DNA of 41,824 nt from Gammaproteobacteria bacterium. GTDB lineage: Bacteria; Pseudomonadota; Gammaproteobacteria; Pseudomonadales; Azotimanducaceae. A program made the position numbers and the translations under genes. The stretch lies in assembly GCA_005799745.1 (NCBI GenBank), contig SYFY01000023.1, positions 1-41,824 of the forward strand. Reading direction: 5' to 3'. Positions 26,655 to 35,977 of this stretch are shown in pieces. The notes under the pieces were generated by a model that was not told the origin of the DNA, ran no database searches, and saw only the letters and a program-made list of their open reading frames with translations. Positions within the stretch are counted from its first letter, which is position 1; each line of letters begins with the position of its first letter.

Positions 26655-27512
26655 TCAGAGTTTTTGGATGACGTCGCTGCCAATACGGTTGATGCCATCC
26701 AATGGGTTGGGGCCTAATGCCATCAGCGGCACAACGGCGCGATGAACACCTGCGTCAGCAAGTTTGCGCAGCCCCTCGAAGCCATCCCGAGCGGGCCACA
26801 TGCTGGTGATTTCGATCTCGCTCCAATCACGACCGTGTTGTTCGCATACCTTGCGTAGCTCTCCGAGTTGACGACGGATCTCACCGGCATCGACACCGGG
26901 AATGAACCAGCCATTTCCGAACCTGGCGATACGTTCGTAAATCTTGCCCTTGTTGCCGCCCATGATGACCGGGAAAGGCCTCTGTCTGGGCAGGGGGTAA
27001 CTCTTGAAGCCAGACCAGTTAAGGAACTCACTCTGGTGTTCCACCACTTCGCCGGACCAGACTTTCCGCATGGCAGCGATGTAGTCATCGAAGCGGGCAC
27101 CACGACGTTCGAAGGGCGTACCCATTGCAACAAACTCTTCTTCGAGCCAGCCGATGCCAACCCCCAACATGAATCGTCCACCGGATATGAAGTCGAGACT
27201 GGCGACCTGTTTCGCCATGAGCAGCGGGTTGGTCTGCGACAGAATATTCACGCCAGTGGCGAGGCGGATCTTCGTAGTTGCAGCAGCGATTGCTGACAAA
27301 GCGATCAACGGATCGGTGAGGGGTGTTTCCGGAGCGGCACCCATCTTGCCGGATTCGTTGTACGGATACTTCGAGGCGTAATCGAGTGGAACGATGACGT
27401 GTTCAAAGGTCCAGACGGACTCAAAGCCGGCCGCTTCGGCGGTGCGGGCAAGCCCAATCATATGGGCAGGGTCAGTAAAGCCGATATTGACGGGAATCAG
27501 ACCGAGTTTCAT
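26655..27512 (-). CDS. LLM-class (luciferase-like) oxidoreductase, F420-type
   Basis: A 285-residue TIM-barrel flavin/F420 oxidoreductase. KLGLIPVNIGFTDPAHMIGLARTAEAAGF and SVWTFEHVIVP open it as in the TIGR03619 group. RLATGVNILSQTNPLLMAKQVASLDFISGGRFMLGVGIGW is the conserved central block, and AMGTPFERRGARFDDYI follows. Reactions range over F420-dependent dehydrogenation and monooxygenation; the substrate is unknown. The ATG at 27512 has only a weak ribosome site. It lies 80 nt downstream of the broken alkC gene on the same strand. Confidence 0.88.
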   Translation of the reverse strand: MKLGLIPVNIGFTDPAHMIGLARTAEAAGFESVWTFEHVIVPLDYASKYPYNESGKMGAAPETPLTDPLIALSAIAAATTKIRLATGVNILSQTNPLLMAKQVASLDFISGGRFMLGVGIGWLEEEFVAMGTPFERRGARFDDYIAAMRKVWSGEVVEHQSEFLNWSGFKSYPLPRQRPFPVIMGGNKGKIYERIARFGNGWFIPGVDAGEIRRQLGELRKVCEQHGRDWSEIEITSMWPARDGFEGLRKLADAGVHRAVVPLMALGPNPLDGINRIGSDVIQKL

Positions 27513-27592
27513 GGGTTATCCGAAAGTGTGGGTCGGGCCCATCTTCGCAGAGCCGCTGAAAGACCTGAAGACATCAGCCACTACCAAGATCT

Positions 27593-28747
27593 TCATTCGG
27601 CGGCTGGCAGAAGCTCGAAGTTTGGACCGGCGAACCGCTGACCGTTGACCTGCACCTCAATGCGATGCGTTCCCGGATACAGGGTGCGTGTGGTGACCAC
27701 CTTGAATGAGTGTGATTTCGAAAGTGTTCGTTTGTCACCCGAAGCCAGCGTGAGCTTCCATCCCTTAAATATCTTGGCTGCGAGCGCACCATTGGCCTTG
27801 CGATAGTAAATAGCGTAGTCGATCACCAGTTTCTGTTCGGTGGTGCTACTGGACTTAAACTCAACGACAAAGGGGAGGGACGCTCCAACATGAACCTCTT
27901 TTTTCTCGATTCGGAGTTTCACCTTGCCAGTGAAGCCGGCATCCAGTGACCACGCAGACAGCATCGGAGCGTGACCTTGTTTGATCAGGTGTCGGGTGGT
28001 GTGACGAAGCAGTTGCACCCGGTTGTCTGAGGCACCGTCGAGGTGGGTACGAACCCATGTAGCAACCTGGTCGGGATGGTCTTTGGCAATGTCATTCAGA
28101 TGATTAGCCACGCTGCGGCGCACGTAACTGCTCTCATCGTCCTGAAGTTTCCGTAACAACGGCAAGGTCGGTGACGGATCTCGAACCAAGGCCTGTAGGC
28201 GTAGGCCCCACGGCAACTTCGGACGGCTACCTTCGCTGACAAGTCGTCGCACGTGTGCACTCTTGTCCAGAGTCCAGCGGTCAAGAAAGGGAAAAACGAT
28301 ATCCGGGTGTTGATCGATGAACGGGCGAATGGCGAATTCCGGAGAGAATCGCAGCGTCAACTCACGCAAACAAGACATCGCACGAGGGATGTCTTCAAGG
28401 CCACGTCGCGCGACAAATTTCCCCATCGCCCATACGGGCTAACCACTCAGTCCTTCACCGCCTCGCTTACCGGCGATGTTCACGGGCTCGCCCGCTGTAT
28501 TGACGGGCACGGGTGGGCCGAGTGAGGTTTCGACGACATCTGCGGCATGATCAAAGCGTGCCGGGAAGGTGGCTTCCAGTGCCGTCGCAATCAACATAGC
28601 ACGGGCTTTGAATTCGAGTGATTCGAGTCCGGTAGCCGCCAGAGAGATGAACCGCGAGTGATCAAAGGTAAACCACGCTGCCCGAAAGGCATCAGCCATC
28701 TGCAATACGCTGTCTCGATTCAACAGGTTTTTGAAGGGTTCGGCCAT
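27593..28747 (-). pseudogene. alkC: AlkC-like DNA glycosylase interrupted by a TAG
   Basis: ATG 28747 opens AEPFKNLLNRDSVLQMADAF, an AlkC-type N-terminus. The frame meets a TAG at 28440-28442 (GLSG-stop-PVWAMGKF) and continues in phase to TGA 27593. The HEAT-like domain contains SPEFAIRPFI, SAHVRRLVSEGSRPKLPWG and SYVRRSVANHLNDIAKDHP, the AlkC hallmarks. After about residue 260 comes a strand-rich Ig-like domain (KLRIEKKEVHVGASLPFVVEF), a known C-terminal feature of AlkC that contacts lesion DNA. The intact protein would be about 384 residues and excise 3-methyl purines. The single stop is the only lesion. It follows the questin-oxidase-like gene by 18 nt. Confidence 0.78.
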
Positions 28748-28765
28748 CACCAATAATCCAAGGCG

Positions 28766-29772
28766 TCAACCAAAGTTGAGTGCCGCTTGACCGGCGGTAA
28801 TTCGGGCCAAAATCACGCGGTGTTCCGAGAGACCCCGCGCTTCGTATTCCCGGTACATGCTGTAGGCGAGTTTGGCAATGTGCTCATCGGAATGTTCTAG
28901 CACAGCGTCGAGAATCACGCCGCGTGGGGGCAGTGGCACTCCATGATCCTGGAAGTTTCCATGGCTCGGTTGACGGATGATCAAAAACGCTGCAGCAAGA
29001 CTAATCCAGAGGGCGTCGGCAGCTTTGTCAGGATCACCCGCCCACGGCAACAGCTAGTGGACGGCTTGGGTGCCGGTGACCATGTGGAGCGCAAAGAAGT
29101 GCCCACAAGCCAGATAGATTTGAGCTGCCTCGCGAGCAAGTTCGGCGATTCCCATGTTGGGTCCACGCCAGCGAATGAGTTGCCGAAACTCCCGACTCTC
29201 GAAAAGTTGCCCGAGCTGATCGCCAAACATCCCGGTCAATGGAGCGCCGAGATCGATACCTCCGCGCAAACGATCAAAGGCTTCGCGAGCAGTAATCGAC
29301 AATCGTGGACCATCCTCAACCGGTAGGGATTTCCAACTTCCAACCCAGTAGGCGAGCCCGGCAGACAGCTCCTCATCGACACCACTTTCCACGGCGAGGG
29401 CTGTTCGAATCAGCGCGTGAAAAGCGTCTACACCGGCGGTGTCGATGAGCCGCGGAATCCACTCGTTCAGCACCGCTTGTCGACCTCGAGTTTTGAGTTC
29501 CTGCTCGAACCAGTGGCAGAGACCCGGGTGGTGATGGATATTCCCGCGAGACACATGCCACGGGTCACCCTTGAGCGGCGCATCCCGAAATCGAACGGGC
29601 TCGATACGGGTTGAGTATCTCGATTGAAACGCCAGTAGTTGCTCGTCAGAAGCACCGAGACGACGCAGCGACGTTAACGCCATCGGCAGGTGATCAGACA
29701 GGAACTAAGGGCCGTAAAAAGATCGTTCTTTCTTCCCTCGACGAGCAAGGAGCGCAAATGCGTATCGTTCAC
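28766..29772 (-). pseudogene. Questin-oxidase-like protein with a frameshift and two TAG codons
   Basis: From a GTG at about 29772 the N-terminus reads MNDTHLRSLLVEGRKND. It must shift frame at the T5 run near 29720, since the next frame gives YGP, a TAG at 29705-29707, then FLSDHLPMALTSLRRLGAS, the usual questin oxidase (DUF4243) start. The frame continues with NIHHHPGLCHW and FFALHMVTGTQAVH to a TAG at 29042-29044, then LLPWAGDPDKAADALW in phase to TGA 28766. Questin oxidases are flavin-free Baeyer-Villiger-like oxygenases of fungi with many bacterial homologues. Three lesions make this a clear decay candidate. The start is uncertain. Confidence 0.7.
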
Positions 29773-29879
29773 ATGAACGCTCAGGAAGGAGGAAGTCGCG
29801 TCAGTTATTGAATGAACCCTTGTTTTGGCCCATCGCTTATCGACGGGTTGGCATTAAGACAGGCCAGATCTCAATTCGT

Positions 29880-31355
29880 TCATACTGGATTCTCACCGCG
29901 CCCGGTTGGTCGTCGCCTCCCGCCGAGTGCCTTGATGACCTCTGCATGTTCTTCCCGCGTCAATCGGTAGTGACTCGCGATCCACACCGGGATCAGATTG
30001 AGGAGCGGTACAACGATCCCGGCCATGATGCCCAGTCGAGTGACGAGCTCTGGAGCAATGGTGGAAGGCCGTTCACCCGCGCTGAAACCGAGGCCGAACT
30101 CAAGCAACAAGCCCGCGCAAAAGACCCCAACGCCGGAAGTTAGCTTCGCGGAAAAAGAGAGTGCCGAGGCGAACACACCTTCTTGGCGCAGTCCCGTGTT
30201 GAGTTCTTGTTGATCCAAGGTGTCGGCAATCATGGAGGCCGCCACGATACCGAAGAGCGTGAAGAAGAAGGCGCTGTTCGCGGCTCCAGCGATGATGATC
30301 AAAAGCAGTGGATCGCCGTTAGCCGGTAGCACGTCAAGGAAGCGGAGCGAGACAATTGCCACCCCATCAAGGATCAGCGCCACAAAGGTCACCAGCAGCA
30401 TGGTCTTTTTGTCGAATCGCTTCTGCAGCGGTACGACAATGGAGAAGGCGAGAATTCCGCCGAGTGCGGCGGCAGGTAACCAACGTAGGTCCTCTGGGGT
30501 GAAGCCCCAGAAGTAGGTGTACATATAGATCGCCAGAACGCCAGTGATGCCACTGACTGCTCCGCTACCAAGAATGGCAGTGAAGACGACGAGGAAGTTG
30601 CGGTTACGTAGGGCCAACATCACTTCAAGAAACGCATCGGTCAAACGAAACGGTTTGATGACCGCCGGCTGTAAAAGAAAGGGAATCTGGCTGCGGGTAA
30701 GCCAACACGTGGCGAGAGCAGTTGTGGTCACCGCGATACCCAAAGCGATGGCAAACTTATCGTAGGCCGCTGGGTTGAGGTGGCCAGGTGTAAATTCCGG
30801 TGTACTCGGGAAGATCCAGCTCCAAACAAGGATGGTGAATGAAGTCCCACCGATCCAGCCCACGATGTAGCGCCAGGTGATGATGGCCGTACGTTCGACG
30901 TAGTCATCGGAGAATTCAGCGAAGAGTGCATTCCATGGCACGGCAAAAAAGGTCATGGCCTGCCTGACCAATACGGTGAAGATCAGAAGCCAGGCGAACA
31001 ACGACCAATCGGTGAGCCCCTCCGGTGGCGAAAAAACGCAGAACAACATCAGTCCGAGGGGCACAGCAGCTGCGAACATGAAGGGATGGCGTCGACCCAG
31101 GCGCGATGTGAAACGGTCTGACCAGGAACCTACCAACGGATCGCTGATGGCATCGAGGATCAACGCGATCATCAGCGCAAGCGAAGCCTTCGAAGCCGCT
31201 AGCCCGAGAACCTGGTTGTAGTAGAAGAGTAAGAAGGTACTGAAAGCCCAGTTTTTCCACGCATCTGGAAGGCCGCCGAGGCCTTGATAAAACCGGATAG
31301 ACAGCGGTACCGGACCTTGGCGCACTTCTGCGCGTTGGTAACCAGGTGTGTTCAT
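29880..31355 (-). CDS. GPH-type sugar/cation symporter (MFS)
   Basis: A 491-residue, 12-helix transporter. The N-terminal segment SIRFYQGLGGLPDAWKNWAF, DPLVGSWSDRFTSRLGRRHPFM (the GPH form of the MFS loop 2-3 motif) and the long central loop fit the glycoside-pentoside-hexuronide:cation symporter family. It would import an oligosaccharide, uronide or similar compound with Na+ or H+. No sugar-cleaving gene is next to it; the adjacent LLM and alkC genes are unrelated. The ATG at 31355 has no clear ribosome site. A hairpin lies upstream at 31461. Confidence 0.88.
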   Translation of the reverse strand: MNTPGYQRAEVRQGPVPLSIRFYQGLGGLPDAWKNWAFSTFLLFYYNQVLGLAASKASLALMIALILDAISDPLVGSWSDRFTSRLGRRHPFMFAAAVPLGLMLFCVFSPPEGLTDWSLFAWLLIFTVLVRQAMTFFAVPWNALFAEFSDDYVERTAIITWRYIVGWIGGTSFTILVWSWIFPSTPEFTPGHLNPAAYDKFAIALGIAVTTTALATCWLTRSQIPFLLQPAVIKPFRLTDAFLEVMLALRNRNFLVVFTAILGSGAVSGITGVLAIYMYTYFWGFTPEDLRWLPAAALGGILAFSIVVPLQKRFDKKTMLLVTFVALILDGVAIVSLRFLDVLPANGDPLLLIIIAGAANSAFFFTLFGIVAASMIADTLDQQELNTGLRQEGVFASALSFSAKLTSGVGVFCAGLLLEFGLGFSAGERPSTIAPELVTRLGIMAGIVVPLLNLIPVWIASHYRLTREEHAEVIKALGGRRRPTGRGENPV

Positions 31356-31460
31356 GCGGATCGGAACATGACGCGGGGTTCTGCCAGGAACGGTAAGCGT
31401 TCCATAAGACTCTGGTGGATCGACTAAAGCCAGAGTGTTCCATTCAACCCGAATATGTTA

Positions 31461-31482
31461 ATGACCCGCGCAATCGGGTCAT
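31461..31482. repeat. Hairpin between the second selenoprotein gene and the symporter
   Basis: ATGACCCG (31461-31468) pairs with CGGGTCAT (31475-31482), loop CGCAAT. It is 39 nt past the selenoprotein stop on the minus strand and may end that operon, but no T-run follows. Confidence 0.4.
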
Positions 31483-31520
31483 GTGCGAAGACTGGCCCCG
31501 TGAGTCCTGCCCTTCAGAAT

Positions 31521-32399
31521 TCAGGTTGAATCGTCCTGGTTCCGAAGTTTCCCCTCCACCTTAAGCGTCTGCCGGAGTGCCCGCCTTGCGTCTCCTGCTG
31601 CTTTGAGGCGCGCCATCTCCTCAGGTTTCACTTCGGCGTATCTGGCGCGCCAATCGTTGGATTCTGACCACCGGACCGGTGCGTGAACGGTCTTGTTGGC
31701 GGCAGTTACTGATTCGAACAGGCCGAGTCCAAGTCCGACGACACGTCGTTGTTCATCCATATTCCCTGGATGTCCGATCGGATTGCCGAGTGGCAGATCG
31801 GTGAAGAGATAACGGGGCGCTCCACAGTGTTCGATGATGTCCAGGGCGGAGCCGATAATCACGGTCGGAATGCCATTCTCTTCGAGATGTCTTGCGGTCA
31901 GACCCACGGTCTGATGGCAAACGGGTCAGAGCGGGACGAGGAGGGCAATGTCAGCCCGATCCTCCTGCAGCCATTTCAATACCTGGGGTGCATCGACATC
32001 AATGGTTTGACGCTGGCTGTATTCCGTTGGCACGCAGTAGAAACGATCTGTCAGGCTACCCAATCGACCTGCGCTGACTTCGGCTTGTAGTGCCGCAAGC
32101 GGAAAGTAGCTGCCGAGGTCATTCATGTGTGTCACGGTCTTGTCCCAAGCGAGATCGTTACCCCAAAGTTGTTTCGGTGCGGGCTCGATGGGTGCACAGG
32201 CGGTGGCGCGTTTATCTGTCGATTTGCGTTCGTGCAGTGCTGCTGTGGTGACGATACCGAGGCGACAATCCTTCAGCGGCTTTGCTGGGCGCGTGAACGG
32301 CGTCGTGTCGTTCTGCGTCCATACGTAGGCGCGCTCGAAACCTTGAGCGGCATAAAAATCACGCGTGCGCTGCATGTACTGAGTGAGGGTGTGGTTCAC
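31521..32399 (-). CDS. GrdB-like selenoprotein with in-frame UGA (Sec158, UxxC)
   Basis: From GTG 32399 the frame has a TGA at 31926-31928 and closes at TGA 31521, 292 residues with Sec158. The surroundings read IALLVPL-U-PVCHQTVGLTARHLEENGIPTV, then FTDLPLGNPIGHP, all shared with the 4387-5190 copy and with the GrdB (glycine/sarcosine/betaine reductase selenoprotein B) family. Here UPVC gives a complete UxxC redox pair. The GTG overlaps the S9 peptidase stop by 4 nt (GTGA), and GGAAGGA precedes it. There are no glycine-reductase partners. It might act in redox or reductive detoxification; this is inference. The C-terminus is charged and helical (RRALRQTLKVEGK). Confidence 0.85.
31898..31914 (-). 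promoter_or_regulatory. SECIS-like hairpin downstream of UGA
   Basis: In the mRNA, TCAGACC pairs with GGTCTGA around GTG (7 bp), starting 11 nt after the UGA at 31928-31926. Apart from the outer bases it is identical to the hairpin in the other selenoprotein gene, including synonymous positions. It encodes QTVGL. Confidence 0.7.
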
Positions 32400-34342
32400 G
32401 GCTCATTCCTTCCGAGATGTTTGCGCCAGAACAGGACGTTGGCGGCATTGTTGAAGTCGATGTTGGGTTTGCGGGTGAAACCATGGCCTTCGTCCGCGAA
32501 GAGGATATACCAGACCTCTTGGCCGGCTTCACGCACGGCTTTGACGATCTGTTCCGATTCCGACTGTGGGACGCGGGGATCACCCGCACCTTGTGCAACG
32601 AGCAGGGGTGCGCGAATTTTTCCAGCGTGTTTCAAAGGCGCAATCGCATCGAAAAAGGTCTGCATCGATGGTTGTCTTTCGTCGCCATATTCCGCGCGGC
32701 GTAGGTCGCGTCGATAGGATTCGGTGTGGGTCAGAAAGGTGCGGAAATCGGAGATACCGAAGAGTTCGCTACCGGCTCGAATTGACTCGGGGTAGTCGAT
32801 CATTGCTGCGAGCACCATGTAACCGCCATAACTGCCACCGGTCACACCAACCGCTTTTGCATCCAGCTCGGGTTGTTGTTTGATCCAGTCGAAGACGGCG
32901 CCGACGTCTTTCACGGAATCCTTGCGCAATATTCCGTTGTCCAGGTCGAGCCACGTCTTCCCATATCCCGCTGAGCCACGCACGTTCGGCATGATCACTG
33001 CGATCTTTTCTTCCTTGACGAGATATTGAATGAAGGGGCTGAAGACCGGTTGTTCCTGGCCTTCAGGTCCACCATGAATACGAACGATGACGGGGAATGG
33101 ACCTTCACCTTCCGGTCTGTAGAAGAACGCTGGGATCTGGCGCTGCTGGCCACGCACACGGTCAAAGGTCGGGTACTCAATCAGCGTGGGTGCGATGAAT
33201 CGATCCGGGTCGAGTCCACCCACTTCACTCTGGGTCCAACGGGTGAGTGCGAGGTCGGTGAGATCAAATACCCAAATGTCCCGAGGAGACGTCGCGGCGT
33301 TCAGGTTGATGGCCAGCTGCGCTCCGGTGTGGTCAAACGCGATTGTTTCGATGACACCTGTAGGAAGGGTTGGCAAGGCCAACACCTTTCGATCCGGCAG
33401 GCTCATCACGTGCACCTTGCTGATACCACCCTCATTGGTGACGAAGGCGAGATATCGACCATCTGCAGAGACGTCGATGAACTCCACATCCCAGGAAATG
33501 TGGTTGCTGACAGATTCAACCTTGGACGTACTAAAGTCATGCCATCGCAAGGTACGAAACTCGGTGCCTTCATCGGACACGAACCAGACCCCTTGGCCCG
33601 AAGGGTCGAAGCGCATGTGCGTCACAGCAGCGTGTTCACCTTCAACCGGCAAGTACTCGAGATCACCCGTTTTGAGTTCAACCCGAGCAGGTCTTGAATC
33701 GGTGATCGAAACGTAGCGCATGATCAGCAGAGACTGGCCATCCGGCGAAAAGTCGAAGGGGTACCAGGCGCCGGATTCACCCGTGATACGGCGACGTTCA
33801 CCGGTCTGAAGATCGGCCACCCAGATGTCTGAATCGGTGCCGTTACGCTCGGTACTGGTAAACGCAACGCGCTGACCATCGGCGGAAAACACCGGTTGAT
33901 CGTTCCGTGTTCGGCCACCTGCAGTGAGCACGCGAGACTGCCGTGTCTGCAGGTTGAAGGCGCGCAACTGCCAGAACTCAACGCCGCCTTGATCCTGCAG
34001 ATAAACAAATTGGTTGTGGTGCGGTGAGCTCGCCACTTGAGAGATCGGCTCAGTGCCGAAGGTGATTTGTTCGCGCATGCCGAGTGGTGCAGCCACGCGA
34101 TGGACTTGTTCGGTGTCCCCAAATCGCGTGGTGATCAGGAGTGAGCCGTCGGCAAGCCATCCACCAAGCCGGGCACCACGGGTCTGGTGATATTGTTCAA
34201 GCGAGACATAAAGGTCAGCGGCAATCGGTGGTACGCCTTCGGTCGTGCGTTTGCCAACAACTTCACGTGAAGGGCCGTGTTCATCGGCAAAAGCGGCGGA
34301 GCCAAAGCAGAGAATCAGTAGAGCGAACCATCGAAGTGACTT
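32396..34342 (-). CDS. S9 prolyl-oligopeptidase family serine peptidase, exported
   Basis: A 648-residue protein. Signal peptide MKSLRWFALLILCFGSAAFA. An N-terminal beta-propeller (repeats like QPVFSADGQRVAFTSTERNG and YPFDFSPDGQSLLIMRYVS) precedes the alpha/beta hydrolase domain. Catalytic residues visible: Ser in VTGGSYGGYMVLA near residue 504, Asp in VAQGAGDPRVPQ and His in DEGHGF. The propeller gates small peptides. I chose ATG 34342, which follows AAGGTG; a GTG at 34363 overlaps the epimerase stop and would add seven residues before the signal. Its stop overlaps the selenoprotein start. The cluster order is ferritin-like, epimerase, S9, selenoprotein. Confidence 0.88.
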   Translation of the reverse strand, partial: KSLRWFALLILCFGSAAFADEHGPSREVVGKRTTEGVPPIAADLYVSLEQYHQTRGARLGGWLADGSLLITTRFGDTEQVHRVAAPLGMREQITFGTEPISQVASSPHHNQFVYLQDQGGVEFWQLRAFNLQTRQSRVLTAGGRTRNDQPVFSADGQRVAFTSTERNGTDSDIWVADLQTGERRRITGESGAWYPFDFSPDGQSLLIMRYVSITDSRPARVELKTGDLEYLPVEGEHAAVTHMRFDPSGQGVWFVSDEGTEFRTLRWHDFSTSKVESVSNHISWDVEFIDVSADGRYLAFVTNEGGISKVHVMSLPDRKVLALPTLPTGVIETIAFDHTGAQLAINLNAATSPRDIWVFDLTDLALTRWTQSEVGGLDPDRFIAPTLIEYPTFDRVRGQQRQIPAFFYRPEGEGPFPVIVRIHGGPEGQEQPVFSPFIQYLVKEEKIAVIMPNVRGSAGYGKTWLDLDNGILRKDSVKDVGAVFDWIKQQPELDAKAVGVTGGSYGGYMVLAAMIDYPESIRAGSELFGISDFRTFLTHTESYRRDLRRAEYGDERQPSMQTFFDAIAPLKHAGKIRAPLLVAQGAGDPRVPQSESEQIVKAVREAGQEVWYILFADEGHGFTRKPNIDFNNAANVLFWRKHLGRNEP

Positions 34343-34359
34343 CATGCTCACCTTCATGT

Positions 34360-35340
34360 TCACCGGTTTTCCAACTGGGCCAGCAGGCGGTCCTCCGGCT
34401 CAAAATCAAACGTATAAAGACCGCGGCCTTCACGTTTAAACCAGGTATACGAATCCCGGTAGCCGTCTTCGATACCGAAACGAGGGCGCCAACCGTTTAG
34501 CGCCGTGAGTTTGTCGTGGGACAGAATGGCTGACCCCACCAACGCTTCACCCCAGTGTAAGAGTGCCGGGCGCTGCTTGCGGGCAGTATCCATAGGGACA
34601 CTGACGATGCGCGGTGCCATGTCCATGGCCGCGCCGATGAGCTGCACGACACCAACGATGCTCGCGACCTCGGTACCCACCACGTTGTAGGCCTCACCTT
34701 TAACAGCGTCGACGCCGATCAACGACACCATGGCTCTCGCCACATCATTGATGTGGATCATCTGTGTACAGGCGAAACCTTCACCGGGTATTAACACGGG
34801 ACGCCCGGCTTCGATTCGGGCGAAGAAGATGGGATCACGTGTTGCTGCGGGGCTGCGCGGCCCGAGGGTATGGCCAACCCGCAACGTTGTCGCTGGGAAG
34901 CCATTCTTTTCGAACTCGGCGCGCAGAAGATTTTCGCAACGAACTTTGCCGACACCATACGCCTTGCGATGGTCATCATCGTCGGGTGAATGACGTCGAA
35001 AGTCCTCTCGCAAAGGCAGCACAAAGCTGCGGCGATAGACTGCTTGAGAACTAGTGAACACGTAGTGCGCGAGGTTGCCGCGGAAGAGTTCAACCATCGG
35101 TAGAATGTCCGCCGGAACGAAAGCCGTGTTATCGAAAAAGACATCGAACTGGTCCGCTACGGGTTTGAGCGCAGCTTCAAAAGCGCCCGGTACCCGCCGA
35201 TCAGCTTGAATACGTTTCACGCCTGCTGGTAGTTCGACCTCGTGGCTGTTAGTGACCGTGACCGTATGCCCGGCAGCGGCAAGCTCGCGAACCAGTTCAA
35301 GACCGATATAGCGATTGCCGCCACTGACAAGCACACGCAC
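34360..35340 (-). CDS. NAD-dependent epimerase/dehydratase-like SDR
   Basis: A 326-residue extended-SDR protein. SGGNRYIGLELVREL near the N-terminus is a variant GxxGxxG nucleotide site. VFTSSQAVYRRS and AYGVGKVRCENLL carry the Ser...YxxxK triad. The C-terminal half resembles nucleotide-sugar epimerases. Substrate unknown. The GTG start is 1 nt after the ferritin-like gene's stop and the gene ends overlapping the S9 gene by 4 nt if its GTG is used, a tight operon. Confidence 0.85.
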   Translation of the reverse strand: MRVLVSGGNRYIGLELVRELAAAGHTVTVTNSHEVELPAGVKRIQADRRVPGAFEAALKPVADQFDVFFDNTAFVPADILPMVELFRGNLAHYVFTSSQAVYRRSFVLPLREDFRRHSPDDDDHRKAYGVGKVRCENLLRAEFEKNGFPATTLRVGHTLGPRSPAATRDPIFFARIEAGRPVLIPGEGFACTQMIHINDVARAMVSLIGVDAVKGEAYNVVGTEVASIVGVVQLIGAAMDMAPRIVSVPMDTARKQRPALLHWGEALVGSAILSHDKLTALNGWRPRFGIEDGYRDSYTWFKREGRGLYTFDFEPEDRLLAQLENR

Positions 35341-35341
35341 G

Positions 35342-35926
35342 TTAGCGACCCGCTGCGATCATCTTGCGCAGGGACTTGAGTTCCGCCTCGAGGGACGAGA
35401 CACACGCCTTCAGTGAAGCGATGTCGTCCACCGCGTGATTCTTGCGGCCACGCGCTTCTGCACAAACGCGATCGTATTCGCCTCTGAGCAACCGACCGCT
35501 GTCGCGTTCTTCAGCGATATAGCGGCCGAGAAGGGCGCCGGTTTGTGGATCGATCGTGGTGTCTTTGAAGAATCCACGGAACGGATCTTTGGGTTCATTT
35601 TGGTGGCGTTCACCTTCAGAGCGCTCGCCACGCGTTAGCATTTCCACTTTCTCTGCATCGGTGGCAGCGGAACAGGCGCATGCCATCAGATCATCGAAGT
35701 TCTTGAAGACCTGGTAGGCGCTGGTTTCATCCACCGCGCAGCCGAGTTCACACATACGTTTGGTGAATGCCATGGCGTGTTCGCCTTCACGAATGGCGAC
35801 AAACGTCAGTGCCTCTTTGAGTTTGGGGTCTTTGGCCGTCGACGCCCACGCGCTGAGGAGTTTCTGGCCTTTGGCTTCGTTGACGGCGATGGAGTTGAGT
35901 AGGGGCATGAAGGTGGGTGTACTCAT
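35342..35926 (-). CDS. Ferritin-like domain protein with C-terminal coiled coil
   Basis: A 194-residue protein. An antiparallel helical bundle is suggested by SIAVNEAKGQKLLSAWAS, EALTFVAIREGEHAMAFTKRM (the E-x-x-H iron motif) and LGRYIAEERDSGRLLRGEYD with a further acidic pair. A coiled coil (ASLKACVSSLEAELKSLRKM) ends it. Cysteines occur around residues 59, 65 and 90. It may bind di-iron for redox or peroxide handling; no close named family was recognised. The ATG at 35926 has GAGG 8 nt upstream. It is the first gene of the operon leading to the second selenoprotein. Confidence 0.6.
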   Translation of the reverse strand: MSTPTFMPLLNSIAVNEAKGQKLLSAWASTAKDPKLKEALTFVAIREGEHAMAFTKRMCELGCAVDETSAYQVFKNFDDLMACACSAATDAEKVEMLTRGERSEGERHQNEPKDPFRGFFKDTTIDPQTGALLGRYIAEERDSGRLLRGEYDRVCAEARGRKNHAVDDIASLKACVSSLEAELKSLRKMIAAGR

Positions 35927-35977
35927 GAGATCTACCTCGTGGTCAGTGATGGGGTGTGGCTCAAGTATCGTTTAATT

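Noticed and set aside
2909-29707. Reassignment of TAG to a sense codon
   Set aside because: TAG ends intact genes at 12207-12209 and 37502-37504, and also closes the selenoprotein at 4387. The likely original residues at the internal TAGs do not suggest one amino acid.
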